A stretch of DNA of 64,000 bases from Planococcus rifietoensis (GCF_001465795.2 NZ_CP013659.2:558001-622000); one strand, 5' to 3'. Positions 1 through 8,133 are shown, counted from the stretch's first letter. Numbers and translations: made by a program. Notes: generated by a model from the letters alone, not told the origin.

Positions 1-43
1 GATTAGTTTAGTAGATTATAAAATTACTGAAAATACCGATTTT

Positions 44-69
44 TGAAACTTTATGCAGTTGTAAACGTA
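44..69 (+). promoter_or_regulatory. Sigma-W-like ECF promoter
   Basis: TGAAAC (44-49) and CGTA (66-69) are separated by 16 bases, the layout of B. subtilis sigma-W promoters. It lies just upstream of the small membrane protein gene starting at 122. Seen in sequence; sigma factor assignment is inference. Confidence 0.62.
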
Positions 70-121
70 TTATAAGGCAAAGGGAAAATGAGTAAGAGCT
101 GAAATGAAAGGGGAGGATTTT

Positions 122-310
122 ATGCATTGGATGATGTGGATCTTCTGGGGATTCTTCGGGGCTTTATTTATTGGGAGTTATGTAGTGGACAAATTGACCA
201 AAAAGAAATACAGCTTAGACAAAAAAGAAAAGACTTTAAACCAAAGTACGGCAGAAGCTGATGCGAGCCGCCATACAGTGCGAAGCAACCACGAAAGCGG
301 CATGTTTTAA
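122..310 (+). CDS. Small single-pass membrane protein
   Basis: A 62-residue protein of unknown function. Residues 1-20 are rich in Trp, Phe and Ile (MHWMMWIFWGFFGALF) and form one membrane segment. The rest is a charged tail beginning with a KKK cluster, so the tail is probably cytoplasmic. The ATG at 122 is chosen over the in-frame ATG at 104 because GGGGAGG (110-116) sits five bases upstream of 122 and would be inside the longer version. The sigma-W-like promoter at 44-69 suggests induction by envelope stress. No homologue is recognised; the length, start site and promoter support a real gene. Confidence 0.72.
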   Translation: MHWMMWIFWGFFGALFIGSYVVDKLTKKKYSLDKKEKTLNQSTAEADASRHTVRSNHESGMF

Positions 311-341
311 CAGAGTAATAACAAGGGTTCTATTCAAGCAG

Positions 342-366
342 GTGTAAGTTCCGGATGAGCGGGTAC
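342..366 (+). promoter_or_regulatory. Sigma-B-like promoter
   Basis: GTGTAA (342-347), 13 bases, GGGTAC (361-366). This differs by one base in each box from the general-stress consensus GTTTAA-N13-GGGTAT. It starts 60 bases before the small hydrophilic protein gene at 402. Sigma-B use is inferred. Confidence 0.45.
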
Positions 367-401
367 AGTATACAAAATGCACGACAAGGAGGAATTGCTG
401 T

Positions 402-629
402 ATGGCTAGAAAAGGAACAGCTGGACGCACACCTGAAAAGCAAGTCGGAGCTCGCGAATCTGCGATCGATAAAGCAGTCAATAAAACAAAAGAAGCCTTG
501 GATGGAGATAACGAAGCAACGAATTACAGCGAAGAAAAAGGCCGGGACGAGCAGGAAGATGCGAAAGAGTACTCGAAGCATGTATCTGAAGAAGACGAAC
601 GTGACGTGCCAGATAGCGAACACAAATAA
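402..629 (+). CDS. Small hydrophilic, highly charged protein (possible general-stress protein)
   Basis: This 75-residue protein has no hydrophobic segment and is dominated by Lys, Glu, Asp and Arg; the second half is acidic and rich in EE and DE pairs. It is probably cytosolic and partly disordered. The ATG at 402 follows AAGGAGG (386-392) at a good distance, and a strong hairpin terminator follows the stop. Small soluble charged proteins are common members of general-stress regulons in Bacillales, and the sigma-B-like promoter fits that. No named family is recognised, so the function is unknown. Confidence 0.7.
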   Translation: MARKGTAGRTPEKQVGARESAIDKAVNKTKEALDGDNEATNYSEEKGRDEQEDAKEYSKHVSEEDERDVPDSEHK

Positions 630-630
630 A

Positions 631-671
631 AAATGGAGCTTGAGGGGATTTCCCTCAAGCTCCATTTTATT
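631..671. terminator. Bidirectional intrinsic terminator
   Basis: A 13-bp GC-containing stem (TGGAGCTTGAGGG and its complement) with a five-base loop is flanked by A- and T-runs. It ends both the gene at 402 and the converging yoxD-like gene. Confidence 0.88.
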
Positions 672-1391
672 TTAGGACGGGTTGGTCGACCATAATCCAG
701 CGCTTTTGACGAAAACGCGCGGATGTAATTTCAAGCTGGCGACGATCAAATCGGCCAAATCTTCTGGATGCATGACGCGTTCAGCGTCACCCGTGATCAG
801 GTTAGACTCGTGGGCCAGGTCCGTGACGACTGTGCTCGGCGTCATCGCTGTGACACGGATATTGTGCTTGCGCACTTCAAGTGCAAGTGATTCGGTCAAG
901 CCCATGACAGCGAATTTAGAAGAGCTGTACGCGCTTGTAACCGGTGCGCCTTTTTGTCCGGCAGTGGACGAGATATTGATGATGTCTCCTGAACTTTGCT
1001 CAATCATGCCTGGAAGTACGGCACGTGTTGCGTTATAGACGCCCATCAAATTGACGTCGACAATGTTTTTCCATTCTTCCGGTGACAATTCCAAAAAGCC
1101 GCCGAATTTCCCCGTGCCTGCGTTGTTGATGAGGATATCGATATCGCCTAGTTCGGTTTTGAGTTTCTCGATCGCTTGTTCAATCGCAGCGAGATCCGTA
1201 ACGTCCGCAGAGGCAGTTGCCACTTTCACATTCGCATCTTGTAGTTCGACGGACACTTTGTCGAGGTTCTCCTGTTTCAAGCCGATCAAGCCAACATTGA
1301 CGCCTTCATTAGCAAGAGCGATGGCTGTCGCACGGCCGATGCCGCGTCCTCCACCTGTAATGATCGCAGTTTTCCCTTTAATTGATTGCAT
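672..1391 (-). CDS. yoxD: YoxD-like short-chain dehydrogenase (3-oxoacyl-ACP reductase-like)
   Basis: A 239-residue classical SDR very close to B. subtilis YoxD in length and sequence, including the C-terminal GLWSTNP. Visible motifs are the cofactor-binding TGGGRGIG (residues 12-19), NNAG (89-92) and catalytic Ser142, Tyr155 and Lys159. NADP(H)-dependent oxidoreduction of a carbonyl/alcohol is expected; the substrate of YoxD is not known to me. The ATG at 1391 has AAGGAGTG just upstream; a longer start at 1421 lacks a site. It is transcribed alone toward the terminator at 631-671. Confidence 0.93.
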   Translation of the reverse strand: MQSIKGKTAIITGGGRGIGRATAIALANEGVNVGLIGLKQENLDKVSVELQDANVKVATASADVTDLAAIEQAIEKLKTELGDIDILINNAGTGKFGGFLELSPEEWKNIVDVNLMGVYNATRAVLPGMIEQSSGDIINISSTAGQKGAPVTSAYSSSKFAVMGLTESLALEVRKHNIRVTAMTPSTVVTDLAHESNLITGDAERVMHPEDLADLIVASLKLHPRVFVKSAGLWSTNPS

Positions 1392-1541
1392 CGTAACACT
1401 CCTTAAATTCAGGTACGCCAAAGCCGTCCCGTAATTAAATACTTTCCTATTATCTGTGATTTGATTCTGAAATGCATGTGAAGCGTCTTGAGTAGAAATG
1501 AAAATATTTTAATGTTTGTCTAGCTGACAAGGGACTCTGAA

Positions 1542-1677
1542 AATCGTGTTTTCCGAAGCTTACCGCTCGCTTTCCGTGGGCTCGCGCCCAAGCCTCCTCA
1601 TCCGCTTCGCTTCTTGCGGTGTCTCGGTCGTCTCGCTTTACCACAGGAGTCGAGCGGACGCTTCTCCAAACACTTAG
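1542..1677 (+). repeat. Dispersed 136-bp hairpin repeat, copy 1
   Basis: This intergenic sequence recurs at 44298-44434 (inverted) and 59161-59296. The ends are inversely repetitive: GAAGC...CCGCTC near 1555 against GAGCGG..GCTTC near 1653-1665. A long cruciform or RNA stem is therefore possible. It contains no supported gene and accounts for most of the 392-base gap 1392-1783. Confidence 0.85.
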
Positions 1678-1744
1678 ACAGCTCAAACACTTATAAAGCA
1701 ATAAAAGAGTTCATGTTTACGTAAATCAAGTTTTTGGAGATAAT

Positions 1745-1776
1745 CAAAAAAACAACCCGGGAAATCCCGGGCTGTT
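1745..1776 (-). terminator. Intrinsic terminator of the SDR gene at 1784-2566
   Basis: The stem is CCCGGG-AAAT-CCCGGG extended by CAAC/GTTG. Seven T residues follow on the minus strand, just after the stop codon. Confidence 0.85.
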
Positions 1777-1783
1777 GGTGTGA

Positions 1784-2566
1784 TCAATATTTATAGGATT
1801 GGCCGCCGTCGATCGGGATGACGGAAGCGTTGATGAATTTCGCTGCATCGGATAACAAGAAGGCGACGAGGTTGCCGACTTCTTCCGGTTTGCCAAAACG
1901 TTTCATCGGGTTGACGCTGACGAATTCTTTGCCGGCTGCTTCCCAATCATCACCAGCCATTTGCTTCAAGGAGCCTTCAACCATTGGGGTCATGATGGCG
2001 CCTGGTGCGATCGCGTTGATGCTGACGCCGTACTGGCCATATTCGATGGCTGAGTTGCGTGTCAAGCCAACGACGCCGTGCTTGCTCGCCGCGTAGCCGG
2101 ACTGGTTGCCGACGCCGCGGATGCCGCCGACCGATGCGGTATTGACGATCGAGCCGTAGCCTTGTTCTTTCATTACTTTCAAGACACGCTTCATGCCATA
2201 GAATACGCCGTTTAGGTTAACGCTGACGACTTTTTCGAATTCAGCGGAGCCGTATTCTTCCGTCAAGTTCTGTTTGCCTTCGATGCCGGCATTATTGAAG
2301 AAGCCATCTATTTTGCCGAATGTATCGAGCGTGAATTGGACGTAGTTTTTCACTTGTTCTTCATCGGTCACGTTCGCTTCGACAATTTCAACTGAAGCAT
2401 CTGTCGAATGTGCCAAGATTGCTTTTCGGCTTTCTTCGAGTGATTCTTTGTTCATGTCGACAAGGACGAGCTTGCCGCCTTGAGCTGCAATCGAGTCGGC
2501 AGCGGCGCGGCCAAGACCGGACCCTCCGCCGGTGATAATGATGACTTTGTCTTGGTAATTAATCAT
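1784..2566 (-). CDS. SDR-family oxidoreductase
   Basis: A 260-residue classical SDR with TGGGSGLG (residues 12-19), NNAG (91-94), Ser145, Tyr158 and Lys162, and the C-terminal IPIDGG signature. The Asp38 after the second strand suggests NAD(H) preference. The ATG at 2566 has AAGGAG eight bases upstream; the longer form from 2587 would overlap that site. The promoter region is shared with the divergent TetR gene at 2724 and carries a perfect palindrome, so the SDR is probably the regulated target. It resembles the SDR at 11546-12295 and may be a paralogue. Substrate unknown. Confidence 0.92.
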   Translation of the reverse strand: MINYQDKVIIITGGGSGLGRAAADSIAAQGGKLVLVDMNKESLEESRKAILAHSTDASVEIVEANVTDEEQVKNYVQFTLDTFGKIDGFFNNAGIEGKQNLTEEYGSAEFEKVVSVNLNGVFYGMKRVLKVMKEQGYGSIVNTASVGGIRGVGNQSGYAASKHGVVGLTRNSAIEYGQYGVSINAIAPGAIMTPMVEGSLKQMAGDDWEAAGKEFVSVNPMKRFGKPEEVGNLVAFLLSDAAKFINASVIPIDGGQSYKY

Positions 2567-2666
2567 GGAAATATCTCTCCTTTTCATGGGTATGCTAAAC
2601 TTGAAAATAGGCTACTCTTTTACTGTAAGCCTTTGCAAACTAGCTCTCAATCAGTAAAATTTTAGG

Positions 2667-2706
2667 ATCTGTCGAGTAACTCGACAGATTTTTGAGAAGT
2701 GTCGAG
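2667..2706. promoter_or_regulatory. Palindromic operator in the SDR/TetR divergent region
   Basis: A perfect inverted repeat ATCTGTCGAG-TAA-CTCGACAGAT occupies 2667-2689. A further half-site TGTCGAG lies at 2700-2706, close to the start of the TetR gene. The position between two divergent genes fits an autoregulated TetR operator (inference). Confidence 0.7.
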
Positions 2707-2723
2707 TTTTAGGGGGATGGGCG

Positions 2724-3320
2724 ATGAAAAGCAAGAAAGAGAAATTGTCTCCGCAGGCGGAACGGACCAAACACCACCTGCAAGAAGCATATATCGAATT
2801 GATCAATGAAAAAGGATACAGCCATGTGTCGGTGACGGATATCGTCCAACGAGCGCAATACAACCGGGCGACTTTCTATCTGTATTATCTCGACAAGCCC
2901 GACCTCACTGAGGAACTGCTTAGTGAGATGTTCCAGCAAATCAAACGGACGAGCACCGAACGCTACGAGAAGGGGGCGGATATTCTCACTTCGGCGATGG
3001 ATGCGGATTCGTTTGAGCTGATCAGTTTTGTGTATGATAATCGTTCATTTTTCAATTTATGTTTAGTGGAAGATACCATTCCAGGCCTTCACGGGCAATT
3101 GCCGCAAGCAATTTTCGAGATGCTTGATGAAGGATTTACATTCGAAGGAGTCGGCAAGGGCGACATCAACTCCAAACCGTTCAAACTGTATATGGCGCAT
3201 GGCACTGCAGGTCTCATTTTGGAATGGGCCAAGACAGGCTATGAGAAATCCCCGAAAGAAATGACCGATACCTTGATCAGCATCGTGCGGTCATTCGCGG
3301 CGGCATTTCGCGTGAATTAA
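2724..3320 (+). CDS. TetR/AcrR-family transcriptional regulator
   Basis: A 198-residue repressor-type protein. Residues 15-60 form the TetR DNA-binding domain, with the characteristic SVTDIVQRAQYNRATFYLYY recognition segment and the following DKPDL. The remainder is a helical ligand-binding domain of no recognised specificity. AGGGGG lies about seven bases before the ATG at 2724. It is divergent from the SDR gene at 1784-2566 with a palindromic operator between them, so it most likely represses that SDR and itself. Confidence 0.92.
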   Translation: MKSKKEKLSPQAERTKHHLQEAYIELINEKGYSHVSVTDIVQRAQYNRATFYLYYLDKPDLTEELLSEMFQQIKRTSTERYEKGADILTSAMDADSFELISFVYDNRSFFNLCLVEDTIPGLHGQLPQAIFEMLDEGFTFEGVGKGDINSKPFKLYMAHGTAGLILEWAKTGYEKSPKEMTDTLISIVRSFAAAFRVN

Positions 3321-3363
3321 AAAATCCAGCGTTCCCGGTTATGGGAACGCTGGATTTTGTTTT
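3320..3363. terminator. Bidirectional intrinsic terminator
   Basis: The stem AATCCAGCGTTCCC pairs with GGGAACGCTGGATT across a six-base loop, with A- and T-runs outside. It separates the convergent TetR and hydrolase genes. Confidence 0.9.
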
Positions 3364-3365
3364 AA

Positions 3366-4181
3366 TCAGACGCCTGAACTTTTCAGGAAGCTTAGGAGTT
3401 CATTATTGAAACGCTCCGGTTCATCGGCATTGATGCCGTGTCCGCTGTCTTTAAACGGTACGAGTACAGAATTCGGGATTTCCTTGTCCAGGATTTCGCC
3501 AAGTTCGTAAGGGCAAATCTGGTCTTTTTTGCCGTGGAAGATGGCGGTTGGTACTGTGATGGATGACAGCTCGCCGCGCAAGTCTTCATCGCGCAAAGCT
3601 ACGGCTGAGTTCAGCGTGGAATGTGCGCCGGCTTCAAGTGCCAGTGACTGGAACCAATCCAGGAATTGTGGTGAATGTTTTTGTTCGAAAAACAGGTCCG
3701 CAAATTCTGCAAGAAACGCTGGGCGGTCTTTTTCGATTTGGGCGATGATGTCGTCCACTTCCTCGGGCTTCATGCCGACATTAAAATCGTCACGCTGCGT
3801 GAAGATCGGAGCTGCAGCGCCCATCAATAGGAGTTTGGCGACATTGTCCTGGCCGAATTTCGTTAAATAGCGGATCGCGATCGGGCCGCCCATCGAAAAG
3901 CCGGCGAGCACGAATTGCTCCAGGCGAAGTTCATTGACGACCGCTTCAAGGTCTTTGGCCATTGTGTCGTAGTCGTATCCTGACCACGGCTTATCGGATT
4001 TTCCGTAGCCGCGCATATCGACGCCGATATAACGGAAGCCGTTCTTCGCAAGCAGGCTCGTCTGGTATTCGAACGCTTTGTTGTTCAACGGCCAGCCGTG
4101 AAGAAATACCACTGGCTGTCCTGAACCGATATCTTCTACATGAATTTTCACGTTTTCTTCAACTTGAATATAATGTCCCAC
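3366..4181 (-). CDS. Alpha/beta hydrolase
   Basis: A 271-residue alpha/beta-hydrolase-fold enzyme related to non-haem chloroperoxidases, esterases and epoxide hydrolases. Visible features are the oxyanion HGW motif (about residue 29), the nucleophile elbow GFSMGG near residue 95, the acid in HGKKDQICP near residue 217, and the catalytic His in DSGHG near residue 247. AGGAGG precedes the ATG at 4181. It is transcribed alone and cytosolic (no signal peptide). The substrate cannot be told from sequence. A related hydrolase lies at 62638-63414. Confidence 0.9.
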   Translation of the reverse strand: MGHYIQVEENVKIHVEDIGSGQPVVFLHGWPLNNKAFEYQTSLLAKNGFRYIGVDMRGYGKSDKPWSGYDYDTMAKDLEAVVNELRLEQFVLAGFSMGGPIAIRYLTKFGQDNVAKLLLMGAAAPIFTQRDDFNVGMKPEEVDDIIAQIEKDRPAFLAEFADLFFEQKHSPQFLDWFQSLALEAGAHSTLNSAVALRDEDLRGELSSITVPTAIFHGKKDQICPYELGEILDKEIPNSVLVPFKDSGHGINADEPERFNNELLSFLKSSGV

Positions 4182-4349
4182 TAAAGTTCCTCCTAGAGTT
4201 TTGATTAACTACTCCCTTCTATTTCCTTTTTCGAAGTTTCTGTAAACTTAAAAACGAAAATAATCTTTAATTGAAATATCTTTAGTTCAAAAGAGATGTG
4301 ATTTTCACTAGCGCCAGAGGATGGTTCTTTTCATTCCAGCCAAATCAAA

Positions 4350-4376
4350 TGAAACCATTCAAGTGGCTATTCCGTA
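4350..4376 (+). promoter_or_regulatory. Sigma-W-like promoter of the pspA operon
   Basis: TGAAAC (4350-4355) and CGTA (4373-4376) are 17 bases apart, 120 bases before pspA. The B. subtilis pspA-ydjGHI operon is known to be sigma-W dependent, so position and gene content agree. Nothing else is evident in the 313-base gap 4182-4495. Confidence 0.72.
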
Positions 4377-4495
4377 TTCATACTATTCTGCCAACAACTT
4401 GGGCGGAAGGGTTAAGTGTTTGGCGCAAAGGGTAATCTGACAGGTAACAAGGCTTGTGCCACAGCCAACTAAATCAATGGAAGAGGAGAATGAAA

Positions 4496-5212
4496 ATGGA
4501 AATCCTAAAACGTTTCAGAGACATTATGACAAGCAATATTCATGCGATGCTGGACAAAGCGGAAGACCCGGAAAAAATGATCGACCAGTATTTGCGCGAC
4601 TTGAATAGCGATCTCGGCAAAGTTAAATCCGAGACGGCCGCGATCATGGCTGCGGAGAAACGCGAGCGCCGCGAGCTTGATGAGTTGAAAAAAGAGATGG
4701 ACGATATGCAGCGCTACGCAGTCAAAGCGCTTGAAGCGAACAACGAAGACGACGCCCGGAAATTCCTCCAGCGCAAAGCTGAACTGTCGGAACGCGTGAC
4801 GGACAAAGAGACAGCAGTCGAACTTGCAGCAACGAATACGCAGCAGATGCGCCAAATGCACGATAAATTAGAGAGCGATATCGGCGAACTCGAATCGCGC
4901 CGCCAGGAACTAAAAGGCAAAGCGGCGGTCGCGAAGACACAGCAACGCATGAATGATTTTGCGTCCAGCGTCGGAGGGGCAGGCGAACGCATCTCGGCAT
5001 TCGATGCGATGGAGAAGAAAATCAACCAGCAATTAGACGAATCAGCAGCGATGGCTGAACTCAATAAAAGCTCTGAGACGAGCATCAAGGACTTGGCGAA
5101 GAAATACGATGACGGCCCGAACGTCGACGAGGAACTGGAGTCCTTGAAATCAGGAACGAATGTGGACGCTGAACTGGAAGCGCTGAAAAGCCAAATCGGA
5201 AAGAACGAGTAA
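4496..5212 (+). CDS. pspA: PspA/IM30-family membrane-stress protein
   Basis: A 238-residue PspA-family protein, almost entirely helical coiled coil (roughly residues 25-200) after an amphipathic N-terminal helix (MEILKRFRDIMTSNIHAML). This family, related to ESCRT-III, oligomerises on the inner face of the membrane and preserves its integrity under stress. The ATG at 4496 follows GAGGAG by seven bases; two upstream in-frame ATGs have no suitable site. It is first in a four-gene cluster matching B. subtilis pspA-ydjG-ydjH-ydjI in order and content, behind a sigma-W-like promoter. Confidence 0.95.
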   Translation: MEILKRFRDIMTSNIHAMLDKAEDPEKMIDQYLRDLNSDLGKVKSETAAIMAAEKRERRELDELKKEMDDMQRYAVKALEANNEDDARKFLQRKAELSERVTDKETAVELAATNTQQMRQMHDKLESDIGELESRRQELKGKAAVAKTQQRMNDFASSVGGAGERISAFDAMEKKINQQLDESAAMAELNKSSETSIKDLAKKYDDGPNVDEELESLKSGTNVDAELEALKSQIGKNE

Positions 5213-5260
5213 TGTCCGGCAACTGGACGCGATCCTGAAGCACGAAGGGAGGAAACTCGT

Positions 5261-6289
5261 TTGGTCATCCATTACAAATGCCCGAATTGCGGAGCCGATA
5301 TGGCGTTCGACAGCGACTCGGGCCATTTAAGCTGCCCGAGCTGCGGCCATGAAGAAAGCATCGAGACCTTTCCGGAACAGAACATCGAACGGAAATTCGA
5401 CGAAGGCGAAGCGAAAGAATACCATTGCGAAAACTGCGGGGCGATCATCCTGACTGAAGCGGAAACGACCGCGACCCACTGCAGCTTCTGTGGGGCGCCG
5501 GTCGTATTGGCAGACCGGTTGACGGGAGATCTCGCACCGGCCAAAGTCATTCCGTTTACCGTCAGCAAAGATGAAGCGGTCGCAGCGTTCAAGAAATGGA
5601 CGCGCGGCGGGCGATTGACCCCGCGCGGCTTTATGAGCGGCGACCGCATCAAGAAAATGACCGGCATGTATGTGCCGTTCTGGCTTTACGATATCGAAGG
5701 CGAGGCCCATATCCAGGCAATCGGCACGCAAGTCCGGACCTATCAAAGCGGCGATACGATTTATACGGAAACGAATTTTTATGACGTGTTCCGGGAAATC
5801 GATTTGAGCTATTTGAAAGTGCCGGCGGATGCTTCCGAAAAAATGGACGATGTGCTGATGGATAAGCTGGAGCCTTATGATTACAGCGAATTGAAAGATT
5901 TCCGCATGCCGTATTTGGCAGGCTACTTAGCCGAAAAATACGATTTTGACGACGAGCAATTGTTTTCCCGTGTCGAATCGAAAATCGTCCCGTACATCGA
6001 CGCTTATATCAGTACGACCATTTCGGGCTATTCATCGGTCAGCTACACGACCAAGCAGATCGATGCGCAAAAAAAGAAAGTCTATTACACCTTATTTCCA
6101 GTGTGGATGGTGTATTACGATTTCGACAATAAAGAGCATACCTTTGCGATGAATGGCCAAACCGGCAAAGTGGTCGGCAAGCCGCCGATCAGCGCCGGCA
6201 AAGTCGCGTTGTGGTTCACGGGCATCGCCGTATCGAGTTTTGCGGCCATGAAAGCCATCGCCTTTGCGGTAGGGGGTGTCTTGTGGTGA
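5261..6289 (+). CDS. ydjG: YdjG-like zinc-ribbon membrane-stress protein
   Basis: A 342-residue protein with two N-terminal zinc ribbons: CPNCG/CPSCG at about residues 8-30 and CENCG/CSFCG at about 55-78. A long central domain and a hydrophobic C-terminal segment (about 315-340) follow. It starts with TTG at 5261, six bases after AGGGAGGAA; no better start exists. In B. subtilis, YdjG and YdjH help bring PspA to the membrane. Its stop overlaps the GTG start of the next gene by four bases, indicating translational coupling. Confidence 0.92.
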   Translation: MVIHYKCPNCGADMAFDSDSGHLSCPSCGHEESIETFPEQNIERKFDEGEAKEYHCENCGAIILTEAETTATHCSFCGAPVVLADRLTGDLAPAKVIPFTVSKDEAVAAFKKWTRGGRLTPRGFMSGDRIKKMTGMYVPFWLYDIEGEAHIQAIGTQVRTYQSGDTIYTETNFYDVFREIDLSYLKVPADASEKMDDVLMDKLEPYDYSELKDFRMPYLAGYLAEKYDFDDEQLFSRVESKIVPYIDAYISTTISGYSSVSYTTKQIDAQKKKVYYTLFPVWMVYYDFDNKEHTFAMNGQTGKVVGKPPISAGKVALWFTGIAVSSFAAMKAIAFAVGGVLW

Positions 6290-7065
6290 AAAAGTTTAAA
6301 TGTAAACGGGCGTGGGTGCCGATTGTGGCTTTGCTGCTGTTTTTCATTGGCGGATTGTCCGTTTCAGCACAAACCGGTGATTTGATATACGACGAAGCCG
6401 GCTTGCTTAGCAGCGAAGAAACGCAGGAACTCGAAGCCTTGGCAGAGCAATACGGCGCAGAACAAAACGTGGACTTTTTGTTTTTGACGACCGATAGTAC
6501 CGAAGAGCAACCCATCGAAACTTACCTGGGTGATTTCTATGACGAGCGCGCCGAAAGTACCGGTCGGGAAGACGCAGTGCTCTTGACGATCGATATCGGC
6601 GGCCGTGAAGTATACCTTGCAGGTTTCGGTACGGCCGAGCGGACGCTGGATGCAGAGCGTGTCGATCTCGTGCTTGACCGGATCATTCCTGAGATGCAAT
6701 CGGGCGATTATGCGGATGCGTTCGAAGAAACAGTCGTCACTTCAAGCGAATACATGGAATACCGGCCGGGTGTCAATCCGGAGAGCATTTTTTTGAAAAC
6801 CTGGTTTCATTTAGCTATCGCGCTGCTGCTAGGAGGCATTATCGTCGGATCGATGCTTTATAACGCCGGTGGCAGGGTGACGACAACCCCAGGAACTTAT
6901 GTTGACCGCGACCATACACGCGTGCGCAGCCAGGATGATCGCTTCCGCAATAAAACCGTAACCCGCAGAAAAATTCCAAAGAATAAGGATGGCGGCGGGT
7001 TCGGTGGAGGCGGCGGCATGACTGGCGGCGGGCGTTCATTCAGCGGCGGTGGCCGTAGCTTCTAA
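6286..7065 (+). CDS. ydjH: YdjH-like TPM-domain protein
   Basis: A 259-residue secreted or membrane-anchored TPM (YgcG-family) protein. An N-terminal signal/anchor helix (about residues 10-28) precedes the TPM domain (about 30-165), then a second membrane helix (about 175-195) and a tail ending in Gly-rich FGGGGG and GGGRSF repeats, typical of this family. The start is GTG at 6286 (6283 is possible), eight bases after AGGGGGTG and overlapping the ydjG stop. It is part of the PspA-recruiting membrane complex. Confidence 0.92.
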   Translation: MKKFKCKRAWVPIVALLLFFIGGLSVSAQTGDLIYDEAGLLSSEETQELEALAEQYGAEQNVDFLFLTTDSTEEQPIETYLGDFYDERAESTGREDAVLLTIDIGGREVYLAGFGTAERTLDAERVDLVLDRIIPEMQSGDYADAFEETVVTSSEYMEYRPGVNPESIFLKTWFHLAIALLLGGIIVGSMLYNAGGRVTTTPGTYVDRDHTRVRSQDDRFRNKTVTRRKIPKNKDGGGFGGGGGMTGGGRSFSGGGRSF

Positions 7066-7094
7066 GCAATCGAAAGAAGGAAGGAATGAAGAAC

Positions 7095-8084
7095 ATGGCA
7101 TTTTTCGGCAATCAATTTTCAGATGTGGTGGAATGGGAAGAGTTCCGCGATGATATGATTTTTTGGAAATGGACGAATAAGGAAATCAAGAAAGGCAGCC
7201 GGTTGATCATTCGGCCAGGCCAGGACGCAATTTTCCTCAATAACGGCAAGGTGGAAGGGATTTTCGAAAAAGAAGGCGAGTACGATATCGTCTCTGAAAT
7301 CGTGCCGTTTTTGTCGACTTTGAAAGGTTTCCGTTTCGGCTTCAATAGCGGCATGCGGGTCGAAGTGCTGTTCGTCAATACGAAGGAATTCACCGTCAAA
7401 TGGGGCACGAAAAGTCCGATTAACATTCCTGCACCGCAGCTTCCAGGCGGCATGCCGATCCGCGCGAACGGCACCTTTCATTTTAAAGTGAATGATTATG
7501 TCAATTTGATCGACAAAGTCGCCGGTGTCAAAGACAGCTACCTCGTTGAAGACGTCCAGCTGCGCATTACGGCGTGGCTCGACCAATTATTGATGAAATG
7601 GATTACGCGTGAAGGCAAGGACATGTTCAATCTGCAGTCGAATTCCCATGAGATTGGCAAGGGCATTCAAGATGATTTGAATATGGAAATCATGGACGAT
7701 GGCATGAAAGTGACCGGCTTCCAAGTGATGAGTTTCAACTACCCGAAAGAAATCCAGGACATGATCAATAAAAACGCATCGCACGGCATGGTCGGTGATG
7801 TCTCCAAATACCAGCAGATGTCCGTTGCCGATGCGATGGGCAAATCATCAGGATCGAATACCGCGTCTGATATGGCCGGCATGATGATGGGGATGAACAT
7901 CGCCAAGGAAATGATGGACGATCAAAAAGAATCATCCAGTGCGAGCGGTCAAACGGGCGGCGGTTCTACCGCCTCTTCAGGCAGCGCTGGCGAACAGCAA
8001 GGGCCGAATTTCTGCCCGAATTGCGGCGAGAAAGTAAGCGGCGCCAAGTTTTGCCCAAATTGTGGGCAAAAGCTGGTCGGGTAA
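7095..8084 (+). CDS. ydjI: YdjI-like SPFH-domain protein with zinc ribbon
   Basis: A 329-residue protein with an SPFH/virion-core-like domain (about residues 30-220), a low-complexity Gly/Ser linker (about 270-300), and a C-terminal zinc ribbon with CPNCG twice (about residues 305-325). The ATG at 7095 gives the MAFFGNQF start shared with B. subtilis YdjI and has AAGGA nine bases upstream; the ATG at 7086 is an alternative. It is the last gene of the pspA operon and is followed by a terminator. Its role is in the PspA membrane-stress complex. Confidence 0.93.
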   Translation: MAFFGNQFSDVVEWEEFRDDMIFWKWTNKEIKKGSRLIIRPGQDAIFLNNGKVEGIFEKEGEYDIVSEIVPFLSTLKGFRFGFNSGMRVEVLFVNTKEFTVKWGTKSPINIPAPQLPGGMPIRANGTFHFKVNDYVNLIDKVAGVKDSYLVEDVQLRITAWLDQLLMKWITREGKDMFNLQSNSHEIGKGIQDDLNMEIMDDGMKVTGFQVMSFNYPKEIQDMINKNASHGMVGDVSKYQQMSVADAMGKSSGSNTASDMAGMMMGMNIAKEMMDDQKESSSASGQTGGGSTASSGSAGEQQGPNFCPNCGEKVSGAKFCPNCGQKLVG

Positions 8085-8090
8085 CAAATC

Positions 8091-8133
8091 AAAAAAACAG
8101 GGAGAGAGCATATCGCTCACTTCCTGTTTTTTT
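8091..8133. terminator. Bidirectional intrinsic terminator
   Basis: An imperfect stem built on AACAGG...CCTGTT and GAGAGC...GCTC is bounded by A7 and T7 runs. It ends the pspA operon and the convergent TetR gene. Confidence 0.82.

Noticed and set aside
1450..1701. 83-residue reading frame on the minus strand
   Set aside because: It lies in the 136-bp dispersed repeat, has no ribosome binding site, and is not preserved in the other copies.
4714..5268. 184-residue frame antisense to pspA
   Set aside because: Ser- and Ala-rich shadow of the Glu/Arg-rich coiled coil on the other strand.
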